The notes below the pieces were generated by a model. The model ran no database searches. It was not told where the DNA came from and was given only the letters and a program-made list of their open reading frames with translations. 64,000 nucleotides of DNA, taken from Hyphomonas jannaschiana VP2. Lineage in GTDB: Bacteria; Pseudomonadota; Alphaproteobacteria; Caulobacterales; Hyphomonadaceae. Position numbers and translations under genes: made by a program. Below are positions 1 through 9,334 of the stretch, one piece after another. The DNA is taken from positions 1 to 64,000 of the forward strand of contig NZ_ARYJ01000012.1 of NCBI RefSeq assembly GCF_000685215.1. Direction: 5' to 3'. Within the stretch, counting starts at the first letter, position 1, and every line of letters starts with the position of its first letter.

Positions 1-26
1 CCCGCCGCACCAGTGCGCCGCTCATG
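1..26 (-). CDS. Start of a gene downstream of htpX, probably rsmB (partial)
   Basis: Only the first eight codons (MSGALVRR) are inside the window and the gene runs off its left edge. The ATG lies nine bases past the htpX stop on the same strand. AAGGA follows the htpX stop and sits about seven bases before the ATG. In many alphaproteobacteria an RsmB/NOP-family 16S rRNA m5C methyltransferase follows htpX, so rsmB is the likely identity. That is inference from gene order, because no domain is visible. Confidence 0.4.
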
Positions 27-35
27 ATGTGGTCC

Positions 36-935
36 TTATCCCCAGGGGCCGGCTTCGCGGCGCATGGCCGGGGAGGCGGGTGCTGCGGTCACGCCCATTT
101 CCGAGGCGAGGCGGCGCAGCGCTTCGATCCGGTTGGCGGTGGCCGGGTGAGTCGAGAAGAGATTGTCGGCGCCGCGCCCGTTCAGCGGGTTCGCGATATA
201 CATATGGGCCATGGCCGGGTTGCGCTCTGCGGCGGCATTGATCGTGGAGCGGGCGCCGCGTTCGATCTTTTCCAGCGCCGAGGCGAGCCAGAGCGGATTG
301 CCGCAGATTTCCGCGCCCATCCGGTCGGCCTCGTATTCGCGCGACCGGGAGATCGCCATCTGGACGAGACCGGCGGCGAGTGGGGCAAAGATCATGATCG
401 CGATGGAGCCGATGAGCCCCGTGCGCTCGCGTCCGAAGAAGAGCGCAAAGTTTGCCAGCATGCCGATGGCACCGGCGATGGTGGCGGTGATGGTCATGGT
501 CAGCGTGTCGCGGTGTTTCACGTGTGCCAGCTCATGCGCCATCACGCCGCGCACTTCGTCGCGGTTCAGCATGCCCAGCAGGCCTGTCGTGGCGCAGACA
601 GCCGCATGCTGCGGGTTGCGGCCCGTGGCGAAGGCGTTCGGCTGGGGCGTTTCGATGATGTAGACGCGCGGCGGCGGCAGGCCAGCCCGGTCGGCCATCA
701 GGGCGACGTCCTTGGCGAAAGTCCGCAGCATGGGGGAGGCGGTCTGCGGATCGATCTCTTTCGCGCCCTGCATCGACAGGACGATCTTGTCGGAATTCCA
801 GTAGGAGAAAATATTCATCGCGGCTGCCACGACGAAGGCGACAGCCATGCCGGCGGTGCCGCCGATCAGATAGCCGACGCCCATGAAGAGCGCGGTCATC
901 GCCGCGAGAAGGATGAAGGTTTTCAGCGTGCCCAT
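36..935 (-). CDS. htpX: HtpX, M48 zinc metalloprotease of the inner membrane
   Basis: This 299-residue protein is a membrane protease of the HtpX family, which degrades misfolded membrane proteins and acts beside FtsH in envelope quality control. Two hydrophobic segments span about residues 5-45, followed by a cytosolic protease domain with the zinc motif HELAH (His134, Glu135, His138). Another hydrophobic hairpin spans about 150-195, and [10 protein letters not shown] supplies the third zinc ligand region. Length and motif order are normal for the family. It is divergent from the SDHAF4 gene at 1038 and probably co-transcribed with the gene starting at 26. Confidence 0.96.
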   Translation of the reverse strand: MGTLKTFILLAAMTALFMGVGYLIGGTAGMAVAFVVAAAMNIFSYWNSDKIVLSMQGAKEIDPQTASPMLRTFAKDVALMADRAGLPPPRVYIIETPQPNAFATGRNPQHAAVCATTGLLGMLNRDEVRGVMAHELAHVKHRDTLTMTITATIAGAIGMLANFALFFGRERTGLIGSIAIMIFAPLAAGLVQMAISRSREYEADRMGAEICGNPLWLASALEKIERGARSTINAAAERNPAMAHMYIANPLNGRGADNLFSTHPATANRIEALRRLASEMGVTAAPASPAMRREAGPWG

Positions 936-1037
936 CGGGCCTTAACTCCAGTCGTTTCTCCGCGTATGTACGCGGTGCGTTAGCACTCCCCAACCGCCAC
1001 ACCTATATGGCGAGCGTTAACGAAAAGAGGAGTCTTC

Positions 1038-1268
1038 ATGGCCAGCGATGACAAAGCTGTAATCCCTGCGCTGACGGACGTGGAAATCGAGCGGCGCAAG
1101 GCGCTGCCGGACGCAGCGCGCCGCGCGCTGGAAGAAGCCGATGCCCGCAAGGCCAAGGAGGCTGCAGATGCGGCTGCCCTGCCGGAAGACGAACATGGCG
1201 GGCCGAGAAGCATCGAGCCGACAAGGTTCGGAGACTGGGAACGCAAGGGGATTGCGTACGACTTCTGA
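1038..1268 (+). CDS. Succinate dehydrogenase assembly factor 4 family protein (DUF1674)
   Basis: This 76-residue protein has a charged, Ala-rich N-terminal half and the family's conserved C-terminal tail, here PTRFGDWERKGIAYDF. The mitochondrial homologue SDHAF4 binds flavinylated SdhA and helps assembly of succinate dehydrogenase. A bacterial role is inferred from that. The start has a strong AGAGGAG ribosome site eight bases upstream. Position next to divergent htpX is common in alphaproteobacteria. No succinate dehydrogenase genes lie in this window. Confidence 0.85.
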   Translation: MASDDKAVIPALTDVEIERRKALPDAARRALEEADARKAKEAADAAALPEDEHGGPRSIEPTRFGDWERKGIAYDF

Positions 1269-1279
1269 TCCCTCGAAGT

Positions 1280-1411
1280 CCCCCTCCGACCCGCTTCGCG
1301 GCCCACCTCCCCCGCAAGCGGTGGAGGATTGAGCCCGGTGCGGGCGGCAGGCATATCCTCCCCTGCGAAGCGAGGGAGGTGGCAGACGGCAAAGCCGGCT
1401 GACGGAGGGGG
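1280..1411. repeat. Palindromic intergenic repeat-like element (CCCCCTCCG ends)
   Basis: The element opens with CCCCCTCCG and closes with its complement CGGAGGGGG. Inside these ends CACCTCCC (near 1313) is answered by GGGAGGTGG (near 1374), and further arms are GC-rich. The whole could fold into one long cruciform or RNA hairpin. Dispersed intergenic repeats with this look are common in alphaproteobacterial genomes, but only one copy is visible here, so its repeated nature is inferred. Confidence 0.55.
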
Positions 1412-1468
1412 GGTGTTTCAGCCCGCGGATGGCACCGAAGGATGAAGCGGCACGAACTCTCTCTTCTG

Positions 1469-1568
1469 TGTCATCCCGGAAAACCCGCAGGGTTTATCCG
1501 GGACCCCGAACGATATGGCAGGCCAGCGCTGGGCCCCGGATATTTGCTGCGCAAATTCCGGGGTGACA
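1469..1568. repeat. Second inverted-repeat element (TGTCATCCCGG / CCGGGGTGACA ends)
   Basis: A roughly 100-base block begins TGTCATCCCGGA and ends TCCGGGGTGACA, which are near-perfect inverted ends. Internal hairpins include AACCCGCAGGGTTT. Elements with TGTCATCCCGG ends are familiar dispersed repeats in alphaproteobacteria. Only one copy lies in this window, so copy number is not shown. Confidence 0.55.
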
Positions 1569-1597
1569 CGGAGGGTGAATCGGGCGCCCCGCCTTTG

Positions 1598-2782
1598 TCA
1601 AAGCCCCAGCACTTTCCGTGCAATGATCGTCCGCTGGATTTCGTTCGTGCCGCCATAGATGGACTGCGCCCGCCCGGCAAAATAGGTTGCCATGTCCCGG
1701 CCGGGAGAGCCGCCGGGGTCGTTCTGGCCTGCCCAGAAACTGAAATGCGGCTGGGCGTATGCGCCGGCGGCATCCACCATCAGTTCGGTGATCTGCTGGT
1801 GCGTCGTGGTGGCGAGGATCTTGACCGTTGAGGCCGCATCGCCGGGGGAGCCGCCCTGGGCAGCCGCCGAGAGAACGCGGAACACCGTCATCTCCAGGCC
1901 ATCGACCGCCATTTCCGCTTCGGTCAGGCGGCGGGCAAAGCCTTCATCGTCGATCAGGCGCTCGCCGCTGCCGTCCGGCGTCGTCATGGCGACGTCGCGG
2001 ATATGGCGCAGCATGGCGCGCTTGCCGCCGATGCGGGCGTAGGACGTCCGCTCGAAGCCGAGCAGGTATTGCGAATAGGTCCAGCCTTTGCCCGCTTCGC
2101 CGATGCGGTTGTCCTCGGGCACTTTCACATCCTCGAAGAAAACCTCGTTCAGGACATGATTGCCGTCGATCGTGATGATCGGCTTCACCGTCACGCCGGG
2201 CGCATCGATGGGGCAGCAGATGAAGCTGATGCCCTGTTGTTTCTTCTCTTCCTGCGACGTGCGGGCCAGCAGGAAGATCCAGTCCGCATGCTGGGCAGCC
2301 GACGTCCAGATCTTGTGGCCGTTCAGCGTGTAAGTGCCGTTCTCCAGCTTGGCGCTGAACTGGAGGGAGGCGAGGTCGGAACCTGCGCCGGGTTCGGAAT
2401 AGCCCTGCGCCCAGCCGACGGAGCCGTCGCGGATGCCGGGCAGCCAGCGGGCTTTCTGCTCGTCCGATCCGAAGGTGTAGATCACCGGGCCGACATAGAT
2501 GACGCCCATGGGCGTGACCGTCGGCACACCGGCGCGCTCAAGTTCCTCGTCGAAGACGTATTGCTCTTCGATTCCCCAGCCGGGGCCGCCATATTCCTCC
2601 GGCCAGGCGGTGGCGAGCCAGCCCTTCTTGCCGAGGGCCATTTCGGATTTGCGCACTTCCGCCGTGGTGAGCGGCAGGCCGGCCTTGTTCTTGCGGATAA
2701 TGTCTTCGGGAAATTCGGTTTCGAACCATGTCCGCACCTTGGCGCGGAAGGCTTCGATCTCGGGGCTGAAGGAAAGGTCCAT
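1598..2782 (-). CDS. Acyl-CoA dehydrogenase family protein
   Basis: This 394-residue flavoenzyme would oxidise an acyl-CoA thioester to the trans-2-enoyl-CoA and pass electrons to ETF. The N-terminal helical domain, a middle beta domain around YSEPGAGSDLASL, and a C-terminal helical domain ending in the signature IYGGTNEIQ are all present. The ATG at 2782 is preferred because GGAG lies eight bases upstream. The open frame extends 70 codons further, but that part has no family similarity. The substrate cannot be read from sequence. The next gene upstream (DUF885) is on the same strand 94 bases away. Confidence 0.93.
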   Translation of the reverse strand: MDLSFSPEIEAFRAKVRTWFETEFPEDIIRKNKAGLPLTTAEVRKSEMALGKKGWLATAWPEEYGGPGWGIEEQYVFDEELERAGVPTVTPMGVIYVGPVIYTFGSDEQKARWLPGIRDGSVGWAQGYSEPGAGSDLASLQFSAKLENGTYTLNGHKIWTSAAQHADWIFLLARTSQEEKKQQGISFICCPIDAPGVTVKPIITIDGNHVLNEVFFEDVKVPEDNRIGEAGKGWTYSQYLLGFERTSYARIGGKRAMLRHIRDVAMTTPDGSGERLIDDEGFARRLTEAEMAVDGLEMTVFRVLSAAAQGGSPGDAASTVKILATTTHQQITELMVDAAGAYAQPHFSFWAGQNDPGGSPGRDMATYFAGRAQSIYGGTNEIQRTIIARKVLGL

Positions 2783-2876
2783 CTTTGGCTCCGTAGCTTT
2801 CCCCAAAAGCGTAGGGCAGGGCCTGCCTGATGCAAGCCCTGCCCCGACGTCGCCCGATTGGCGAAATATCCGGTGC

Positions 2877-4754
2877 TTACGCGGCCTTCTGTTCGGCGAT
2901 CCACTGGTCGACGCGGCGCTCCAGCAGGTCGAGCGGCATGGCGCCGCCGCCGAGCACGGTGTCGTGGAAGCCGCGGATGTCGAACTTGTCACCCAGCTCT
3001 TCCTCGGCGTGCTTGCGCAGGTCCTGGATCTTGATCATGCCGATCTTGTAGGCCGTCGCCTGGCCCGGCATCACGATGTAGCGCTGCACTTCGGACCGTG
3101 CCTGCGCTTCGGTGATAGCGGAATTGTCGAGGAAGTACTGCACGGCCTGTTCCTCGGTCCAGCCCTTGGAGTGGAGGCCGGTGTCGAGGACGAGGCGAAC
3201 GGCGCGCCAGAGTTCGGAGCCGAGACGGCCGAAATCGGAATAGGGGTCTTCATAGGTGCCCGGGAATTCGGTGGCGAGCCATTCCGAATAGAGACCCCAG
3301 CCTTCGGCATAGGCGGTGAAGTTGATCTGGGTCCGGAACTTCGGCACGCCGGTCAGCTCCTGCGCGATCGAAATCTGCATGTGGTGGCCCGGAATGCCTT
3401 CATGATAGGCGATCACTTCCAGCTCGCCCTTCGGCATGGCCTTCATGTCCGACAGGTGGGCGTAGTAGACGCCAGGGCGCGAGCCATCCGGCGTGCCCGG
3501 GAAATAGTGCTGGGCGGCGCCCGGCTGTTCGCGGAAGGCTTCGACGCGCTTCACGACCAGGTCTGCCTTGGGCAGGATGCCGAAGAATTCCGGCAGCTTG
3601 GTCTTGATGTTCTCGATCTTCGCCGTGGCGTCATCGATATAGGCCTGACGGCCCTCATCCGTGTCCGGATAGTAGAAGCGGTCGTCGTCCTTGGAATCGC
3701 GCTGGAAGGTGAAGAACTCCTGCAGCGTGCCCTCGAAGCCGACCTTGTCCTTGATGGCTTCCATCTCCTTGTGGAGGCGCTCCACTTCGGCCAGGCCGAT
3801 ATTGTGGATCTCGTCGGCGGTCATCGACGTGGTCGTGTTGTTGGCGAGGCGTTCCTCGTAATAGGCTGCGCCATCCGGCTGCAGGAAGGCGCCGACGGCC
3901 TGGGAGGAATCCGGCGAATTCGCCATGTCCTCGGTGGCAAAGGCGATGATGTTCTCGAACGCGGTCTTGAACTCGTTCGTCATCGCGTCGGTGGCGTCGG
4001 CGAGGATGACGTCGGACTCTTCCTGGGTCAGATCGCCATTCTCCACCAGCGTGGCCAGTTCGGACTTCACATCGGCCATCAGGGCGCTGTCTTCGCCAGC
4101 GGTGAACGGCGCGCCTGTGATGACTTTCTGCGACTGGTCGATCACGCCTTCATAGGCAAACTTCGGCGCATGCGTGCCGTGTTCGGCGCTTTCGCGGGCC
4201 ACATCGGTGGCTTCGTTCAGGGCGCGGGCGGCTTCCCGGATGCGGGACACATAGGCGCGCATGTCGTCGGCATTCTCGACATTGTGGAAGCTGATCAGGA
4301 ATTGCGGGATGAAGCCCTGCGGGCCGTTCATCTGGTCATAGACGAAGCCGTTATAGCGGAACTTCGCGGCCTCGGCGGCCTGGTTGTACTGGTATTCGAA
4401 CAGGTCCCAGGAGAGTTTGTCGGCGTCCGACAAATCGTCGTAATTGAAGGTCGCCTTCATTTCCTCGACGGCGGCTTTCTGGCGGGCGAGCTGTTCGTCG
4501 GCGCAGGCAAAGGTGAAGCAGTCGATCTTGTCGTTGAGGTCCTTCCGGCCGAGGAAGGTCATCATGATCGGGCTTTCCTGCAGCGCCTCTTCATATTTTG
4601 CGTCGAACCATTCGTTCAGCTGCTTGCTGATCTCGGCCTTCTGGTCGGCGGTCAGCTCCGTCGCGGCCTCGGGGGCTGCGGGTTTGTCGGCGGGCTGTCC
4701 GCAGGCGGCGAGAGCGAAGGCCAGCGCCAGCGCTGATACGGCAGGTTTGATCAT
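2877..4754 (-). CDS. DUF885 family lipoprotein, predicted zinc peptidase-like
   Basis: The 625-residue protein begins with a lipoprotein signal ending in the lipobox LAAC (Cys18) and a Pro/Ala linker, so it should be anchored on the periplasmic face of a membrane. The body is a DUF885 domain with the diagnostic EVIAYHEGIPGHHMQ segment, an HExxxGHH arrangement expected to bind zinc. Family members are thought to be metallopeptidases, mostly without known substrates. It is divergent from hemC across a 105-base spacer. Confidence 0.88.
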   Translation of the reverse strand: MIKPAVSALALAFALAACGQPADKPAAPEAATELTADQKAEISKQLNEWFDAKYEEALQESPIMMTFLGRKDLNDKIDCFTFACADEQLARQKAAVEEMKATFNYDDLSDADKLSWDLFEYQYNQAAEAAKFRYNGFVYDQMNGPQGFIPQFLISFHNVENADDMRAYVSRIREAARALNEATDVARESAEHGTHAPKFAYEGVIDQSQKVITGAPFTAGEDSALMADVKSELATLVENGDLTQEESDVILADATDAMTNEFKTAFENIIAFATEDMANSPDSSQAVGAFLQPDGAAYYEERLANNTTTSMTADEIHNIGLAEVERLHKEMEAIKDKVGFEGTLQEFFTFQRDSKDDDRFYYPDTDEGRQAYIDDATAKIENIKTKLPEFFGILPKADLVVKRVEAFREQPGAAQHYFPGTPDGSRPGVYYAHLSDMKAMPKGELEVIAYHEGIPGHHMQISIAQELTGVPKFRTQINFTAYAEGWGLYSEWLATEFPGTYEDPYSDFGRLGSELWRAVRLVLDTGLHSKGWTEEQAVQYFLDNSAITEAQARSEVQRYIVMPGQATAYKIGMIKIQDLRKHAEEELGDKFDIRGFHDTVLGGGAMPLDLLERRVDQWIAEQKAA

Positions 4755-4859
4755 GGGGGTCTCCGAAAAGGGATTTGTCGATAAACGATAAGACGTCGTA
4801 GCCCTTTCCGCGGCGCTCTGTCAATTGGCAAGCGGCACGCCCGGCGCTAGGGGAGGGAG

Positions 4860-5816
4860 ATGACTGAAACAAATTCCCCCAGAACGCTCCGGATCGGGAC
4901 ACGTGGTTCACCGCTGGCCCTGATTCAGGCAAATCAGATCGCCGCCGGAATCGAGGCCGCCTCCGAAGGCGCCATGAAGGGCGAGATCGTCACCTTCACC
5001 ACATCCGGCGACCAGCTGACCACCGAACGCCTGATCAATTCCGGCGGCAAGGGCCTGTTCACCCGTGAGCTGGATGCGGCGCTGACCCGCGGCGAGGTCG
5101 ACCTCACCGTCCACAGCCTGAAGGACGTGCCGTCCGTGCTGGAGCCGGGGCAGGTGTTTGCCGCGTTTCCGGAGCGGGAAGACCCGCGCGAGGGCTTCCT
5201 CTCGCCGCATGCGAAGAGCCTGAAAGACCTGCCGCGGGGCGCCAAGGTCGGCACGGCGTCGCTGCGCCGGGAAGCGCAGACCCGCGCTTTGCGTCCGGAC
5301 CTCGAGATCGTCACCTTCCGCGGCAATGTTGCGACCCGCATGCGCAAGCTGGAAGAAGGCCTCGCTGACGCGACTTATCTCGCCATGGCCGGTCTGACGC
5401 GCCTCGGCCAGCCGGAAGTGGCGACGCCGATTCCGCTGACCGACATGCTGCCGGCCGCCGCGCAGGGCATTGTCGGCGTGGTCATGCGCGAGGATGCCGA
5501 CGCCGACACGGCCGCGGTTTTACACAAGCTGAACCATGTGCCGACCGCCGCTGCCGCCATGATCGAGCGGGCGTTCCTGCTGGCGCTGGACGGGTCCTGC
5601 CGCACACCGATCGCGGCCCACACGTTCGACAAGGGCGAGGAGTGGCATCTCGTCGGCGAAGTCCTGGCCATGGATGGCAGCGCCCGCTGGCGCGCCGAGG
5701 GCGTCTGCCGGAAAGGGGCCAGCGAGCTGCAGCTTGAGGCGCTCGGCAAGGACATCGCAAACGAGATCCGCCAGCAGGCAGGCGGCCAGCTGCCGGCCTT
5801 CGAGGGGGACTGGTGA
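4860..5816 (+). CDS. hemC: Hydroxymethylbilane synthase (porphobilinogen deaminase)
   Basis: HemC joins four porphobilinogen molecules into hydroxymethylbilane in heme biosynthesis. The 318-residue protein has the N-terminal [11 protein letters not shown] motif, LKDVPS, the arginine-rich substrate segment around 130-165, and the dipyrromethane-cofactor cysteine in DGSCRTPIA (Cys247). Length is typical. A GGGAGGG ribosome site precedes the ATG. Its TGA overlaps the GTG start of hemD by four bases (GTGA), so the two are translationally coupled. Confidence 0.97.
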   Translation: MTETNSPRTLRIGTRGSPLALIQANQIAAGIEAASEGAMKGEIVTFTTSGDQLTTERLINSGGKGLFTRELDAALTRGEVDLTVHSLKDVPSVLEPGQVFAAFPEREDPREGFLSPHAKSLKDLPRGAKVGTASLRREAQTRALRPDLEIVTFRGNVATRMRKLEEGLADATYLAMAGLTRLGQPEVATPIPLTDMLPAAAQGIVGVVMREDADADTAAVLHKLNHVPTAAAAMIERAFLLALDGSCRTPIAAHTFDKGEEWHLVGEVLAMDGSARWRAEGVCRKGASELQLEALGKDIANEIRQQAGGQLPAFEGDW

Positions 5817-6517
5817 GCCTGCCGGTCATCGTGACACGCGCCGAGCCTGGCGCGTCCGACACCATGGCCCGGCTGAAGGCGATGAACCTGCCGGCCATCG
5901 CGTCGCCCATGCTGGCGCTCGCGCGTCTGAAGGTGGACCTGCCGGATCTCTCCGGCGTTCATCATCTCGTCTTCACCAGCGCCAATGGCGTGCGTTTCTT
6001 TACCGAGGCCAGTACACTACGCGCGGCAAAGGCCTGGTGCGTCGGCCCGTCCACCGCTGCCGCAGCACGGGAAGCGGGGTTCGCGGCTGTCTATGAAGGT
6101 GCAGGCGATGCGGCGGCTCTGGCGGCGGACATTCTGGTCGCTCTGCCGGAAGGCACCGAAGGCGTGCTGCATGTTGCCAATGAGGCTGCGGCCGGCGAGC
6201 TCGTCGCCCGGCTGAAAGAGGGCGGCATTCCGGCGGACTTTCTGGCGCTCTACGAAACCCGCCCGTCCGAAGACCTGACGCAGGAGGCTGAAGCGGCGCT
6301 GGCGGCGGGACCTGCCTGCGTGCTGATCCATTCGGCGAAAGCAGCGGCGGCCTTTGCCTGGGCGGCGGGCGGACTGGAACATGCCATCATCGTTGCCATA
6401 TCAGAGGCCGCCACCCGTCCGCTGCAGGGCCGGGAGGTTGCCGCGATCCACATTGCCGACGCGCCGAATGAAGATGCGCTGATGGCGGTCCTCGCAGAGG
6501 TGGCGGACGGCCTTTGA
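5813..6517 (+). CDS. hemD: Uroporphyrinogen-III synthase
   Basis: HemD cyclises hydroxymethylbilane and inverts ring D to give uroporphyrinogen III. The 234-residue length, the N-terminal [10 protein letters not shown] and the two-lobed layout with [10 protein letters not shown] and [15 protein letters not shown] segments fit the family, which is poorly conserved in sequence. The start is the GTG at 5813 inside the hemC stop. Context between hemC and the mitofilin-like gene supports the call strongly. Confidence 0.92.
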   Translation: MSLPVIVTRAEPGASDTMARLKAMNLPAIASPMLALARLKVDLPDLSGVHHLVFTSANGVRFFTEASTLRAAKAWCVGPSTAAAAREAGFAAVYEGAGDAAALAADILVALPEGTEGVLHVANEAAAGELVARLKEGGIPADFLALYETRPSEDLTQEAEAALAAGPACVLIHSAKAAAAFAWAAGGLEHAIIVAISEAATRPLQGREVAAIHIADAPNEDALMAVLAEVADGL

Positions 6518-6565
6518 GCCGCCGGAATCCTGTGCGAGTGTGCTGGGTCAGAAACCGGATTCGAA

Positions 6566-7729
6566 ATGACAGACGATTCTATCCCTGAAAGCTCCGTCGA
6601 CCCGGGCGAACCGATCGACGCGGATTTCGAACTGGCCCCGGAAGAGGGGAAGGCGCCGAAGTCCGGCAGCGGACCGGGCTGGCTGGGCGCAGGCCTGATG
6701 AGTGTCGTGGCGGCCGGACTGGGCGGCATGATCGGCATTGGCGGGCACCTGATGATGCCGAGCGGCCTTGGCGATGCAAACGAGGAAGTCGCCGCGCTGA
6801 ATGACCGGATCGGCAAGCTGGAACAGTCTGCCCCGGATGATCGCGCCGCGCTGAAAGCCGGTATCGATGCGCTGGCCAATCGGATCGACAATCTTCCCAA
6901 AGGCGGCGGCAATAGCGAACCGGTCGATCTGACCGGGATCATCGCCCGTCTCGACGCGCTGGAATCGGTGGAAGTGGGCGACACGGTTGCCCCCGAAGAC
7001 CTCGCCCGTGCGCTTGGCGCCCTGTCCGACCGGCTGGATGTGCTCGAAAACCGCCCGGTGGCGCCAGACATGAGCGCCCGCATTGTCGCGCTGGAACGGG
7101 AAATCGAGACGCTGCGCGATTCGACCCTGGAACAGACAAAGCAGGGCCGCTCTCTCGCCGACATGCTGGCGCGCGTTCAGACAGAACAGAGCGATGCCCG
7201 GGCCGAAGCGGCCTCGGCCAGTTCGGTTGCGGAAGCGGCGCTCGCCCTGTCGGCCATCGAAGCGGCGTCCCGCCGGGGGGAGCCGTTTGAATCGGATTAC
7301 CGCTCTCTGCGCTCAGCCCTGCCGACCGTGGATGATGTGCGGGCGCTTGGCCCGCTGGCCACTTCAGGCGCGCCGACCCTGGCGGATCTGAAAGATGCCT
7401 TCGGGGCGGCGGCAGATGAAGCGCGCCGCACGGTGCCGACGGAAGACTCCGGGCGCTGGGGCTGGATCAACAAATTTTTCGGCGGCGCGGTCACTGTCCG
7501 CAAGGCCGACGGCACGGATGCCGATCCGTTCGCGCTTCTCTCGCGGGCGGCAGAGGCCCTCGAAAAGGGTGACCTCGAAGAGGCCGTATCCTATACAAGC
7601 CGGCTGGACGGACCGCCGGGCACGGCAATGTCCGGATGGACCGAAGATGCGAAACGCCGCATCACTCTGGAAAACTCGCTGGAGGCCGTGCGCCTCGCCC
7701 TGGCGGATGGGGGCGCCAAGACACCATGA
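6566..7729 (+). CDS. Mitofilin/Mic60-like inner membrane protein (COG4223 type)
   Basis: This 387-residue protein has an acidic cytosolic N-terminus (about 1-35), one hydrophobic membrane segment (about 38-65), a long Ala/Glu/Arg-rich coiled-coil region (about 75-235), and a C-terminal helical region after SDYRSLRSALP resembling the mitofilin domain. The gene between hemD and hemY matches the place where alphaproteobacterial Mic60 homologues are found. Mitochondrial Mic60 shapes cristae junctions and contacts outer-membrane proteins, so a membrane-shaping or envelope-contact role is inferred. Its TGA overlaps the hemY ATG (ATGA). Confidence 0.85.
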   Translation: MTDDSIPESSVDPGEPIDADFELAPEEGKAPKSGSGPGWLGAGLMSVVAAGLGGMIGIGGHLMMPSGLGDANEEVAALNDRIGKLEQSAPDDRAALKAGIDALANRIDNLPKGGGNSEPVDLTGIIARLDALESVEVGDTVAPEDLARALGALSDRLDVLENRPVAPDMSARIVALEREIETLRDSTLEQTKQGRSLADMLARVQTEQSDARAEAASASSVAEAALALSAIEAASRRGEPFESDYRSLRSALPTVDDVRALGPLATSGAPTLADLKDAFGAAADEARRTVPTEDSGRWGWINKFFGGAVTVRKADGTDADPFALLSRAAEALEKGDLEEAVSYTSRLDGPPGTAMSGWTEDAKRRITLENSLEAVRLALADGGAKTP

Positions 7730-9165
7730 ACCGGATCATCGTGTTCCTCGTGCTTCTGATCGTGCTGATCGCGGCCCTCGCTTTCGGCTGGTGGGCCTAT
7801 ACGCTTCCCGGCAAGGTGACCGTTCCGATCGGGGCAGAAGAGATTTCCATCAAGTCCGGCGCCGCCGTGGCGCTCGTGCTGGCCCTGTCTGGCCTGATGG
7901 CCGCCGCCTGGTGGGTCATCTCCGGCATCTTCGTGCTGCCGGGCCGGATCGCCCGCTCGCGCCGCCGCTCGAAATCGCGCAAGGCGAATGCCGCGCTGAC
8001 CGAAGGCCTTCTGGCCGCGGAAGCCGGCGATGCCGAGGCCGCGCTGAAGCTTGCCCGCAAGGCCGCGAAACATGCCGAGGACGAACGCCTCAAACTGCTG
8101 CTGGAAGCGCGCGCCGCCGAAGCCAATGATGACTGGGCCGGGGCCGAACGCGCCTGGAGCCAGCTGACCCGTCTGCCGGGCGGCCAGCTTGCCGGTCTGC
8201 GCGGCTCTGCCATGGCGGCCTCCGAACGCGGCGACCAGCTAACGGCGGAGACCCGCGCCCGCGAAGCGCTTGGCCTCAAATCTTCCGCCGACTGGCCGTT
8301 CAATTCCCTGTTCGACCTGCAGGTCTCGAAAGGGGAGTGGGAGAAGGCACTCGACACGCTGACCACGGGCGAACGCCGCGGCATGATCAAGGGCGACAGT
8401 CTGCGCCGCCGCCGCGCCGTGCTGCTGACCGCCCATGCCGTTGGCCTGCCGCATGACGAAAAGAGCGCGGCCCAGAAGGCGCTGGCCGAAGCGATCCGCT
8501 CCGCGCCGGGCTTCCCGCCGGCGGCCTTCCATGGCGCCAAGGCGCTGATGGTGGACGGCAAGGCGAAGGCCGCGCAAGGCGTGCTGGAACTTGGCTGGAA
8601 GGCGCGCCCGCACCCGGCGCTGGCGCAGCTCTCCCGCCGTCTTGTGCCACAGGACACGCAGGCCAACATTGCCCAGCGCCTGCAGGCGCTGATCGCGGCC
8701 CAGCCGAACCACCGCGAAAGCAAGATCCTGATGGCCGAGATCGCCATGGACAAAGCCGAATGGGTGGGCGCCATCCGTTCGCTCGCCCTGCTGGTGGAAG
8801 AGAATCCGACCGCGCGGCTCTGCCTGCTGATGGAACGCGCGCTGAAAGGCTATGGCGACCCGTCCGAAGCGGCCCGCTGGGGCCGTATGGCGGTGTCGGC
8901 CTCACGCGAGCCGGACTGGTCGGACATCGACCCGAAGGGCAATGCCTTCGATTTCGACAAGCAGGGCTGGTCGCGTCTCGTCTATGCTTTCGGCGATGTC
9001 GGCGACCTCGTGCACCCGCGCTACGAATCCTATGGCCGCGAACTGGAAGCGGGCCGCGTGCCCGCACTGCCGGGGCCGGAACTGGACGAACCGGCCGCCG
9101 AAGCGCCGAAAACGCCGGACCGTCCGCTCAGCCCGCCGCTGGACTATGCCTCCGACGACGACTGA
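7726..9165 (+). CDS. hemY: HemY family tetratricopeptide membrane protein
   Basis: The 479-residue protein has two N-terminal membrane helices (about 5-25 and 45-70), an Arg/Lys-rich stretch, then helical TPR-like repeats to about residue 430. This is the HemY_N plus TPR layout of proteobacterial HemY, a late heme-pathway or heme-trafficking protein of unsettled biochemical role. It is not the protoporphyrinogen oxidase also called HemY in Gram-positives. The ATG at 7726 was chosen because it overlaps the upstream stop. The frame runs 30 codons further upstream without support. Confidence 0.92.
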   Translation: MNRIIVFLVLLIVLIAALAFGWWAYTLPGKVTVPIGAEEISIKSGAAVALVLALSGLMAAAWWVISGIFVLPGRIARSRRRSKSRKANAALTEGLLAAEAGDAEAALKLARKAAKHAEDERLKLLLEARAAEANDDWAGAERAWSQLTRLPGGQLAGLRGSAMAASERGDQLTAETRAREALGLKSSADWPFNSLFDLQVSKGEWEKALDTLTTGERRGMIKGDSLRRRRAVLLTAHAVGLPHDEKSAAQKALAEAIRSAPGFPPAAFHGAKALMVDGKAKAAQGVLELGWKARPHPALAQLSRRLVPQDTQANIAQRLQALIAAQPNHRESKILMAEIAMDKAEWVGAIRSLALLVEENPTARLCLLMERALKGYGDPSEAARWGRMAVSASREPDWSDIDPKGNAFDFDKQGWSRLVYAFGDVGDLVHPRYESYGRELEAGRVPALPGPELDEPAAEAPKTPDRPLSPPLDYASDDD

Positions 9166-9258
9166 CGGCGCCGGCCGCCTTGCTGAAATGGGGTGGCAAA
9201 AGCGTCTTGCGAAACGGGGCATCTGCCGGTATGAGGCGGGCCTTCAGAATGGTCTTAA

Positions 9259-9334
9259 GCCGCTATAGCTCAGCTGGTAGAGCATCGCATTCGTAATGCG
9301 GGGGTCAGGTGTTCAAGTCACCTTAGCGGCACCA
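9259..9334 (+). tRNA. tRNA-Thr (anticodon CGT)
   Basis: A full cloverleaf is visible. The acceptor arm GCCGCTA pairs with TAGCGGC, the D-loop is CTCAGCTGGTAGAGC, and the anticodon stem GCATT/AATGC carries CGT. The variable loop is short and the T-loop is GTTCAAGTC. The discriminator base A is followed by an encoded CCA. The gene stands alone downstream of the heme operon. Confidence 0.96.

Larger units (their letters stand above)
1269..1597. other. Gene-free spacer between convergent genes, filled by two repeat-like elements
   Basis: The 329 bases between the SDHAF4 stop and the acyl-CoA dehydrogenase stop contain no supported gene. They hold two separate inverted-repeat elements at 1280-1411 and 1469-1568. 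A 129-codon plus-strand frame starting at 1442 crosses the second element and runs antisense into the dehydrogenase, so it is not credible. Confidence 0.7.

Noticed and set aside
2499-4736. A 745-codon plus-strand open frame antisense to the acyl-CoA dehydrogenase and DUF885 genes
   Set aside because: Both minus-strand genes have clear family motifs. The antisense product has no domain, and long antisense frames are frequent in this GC-rich sequence.
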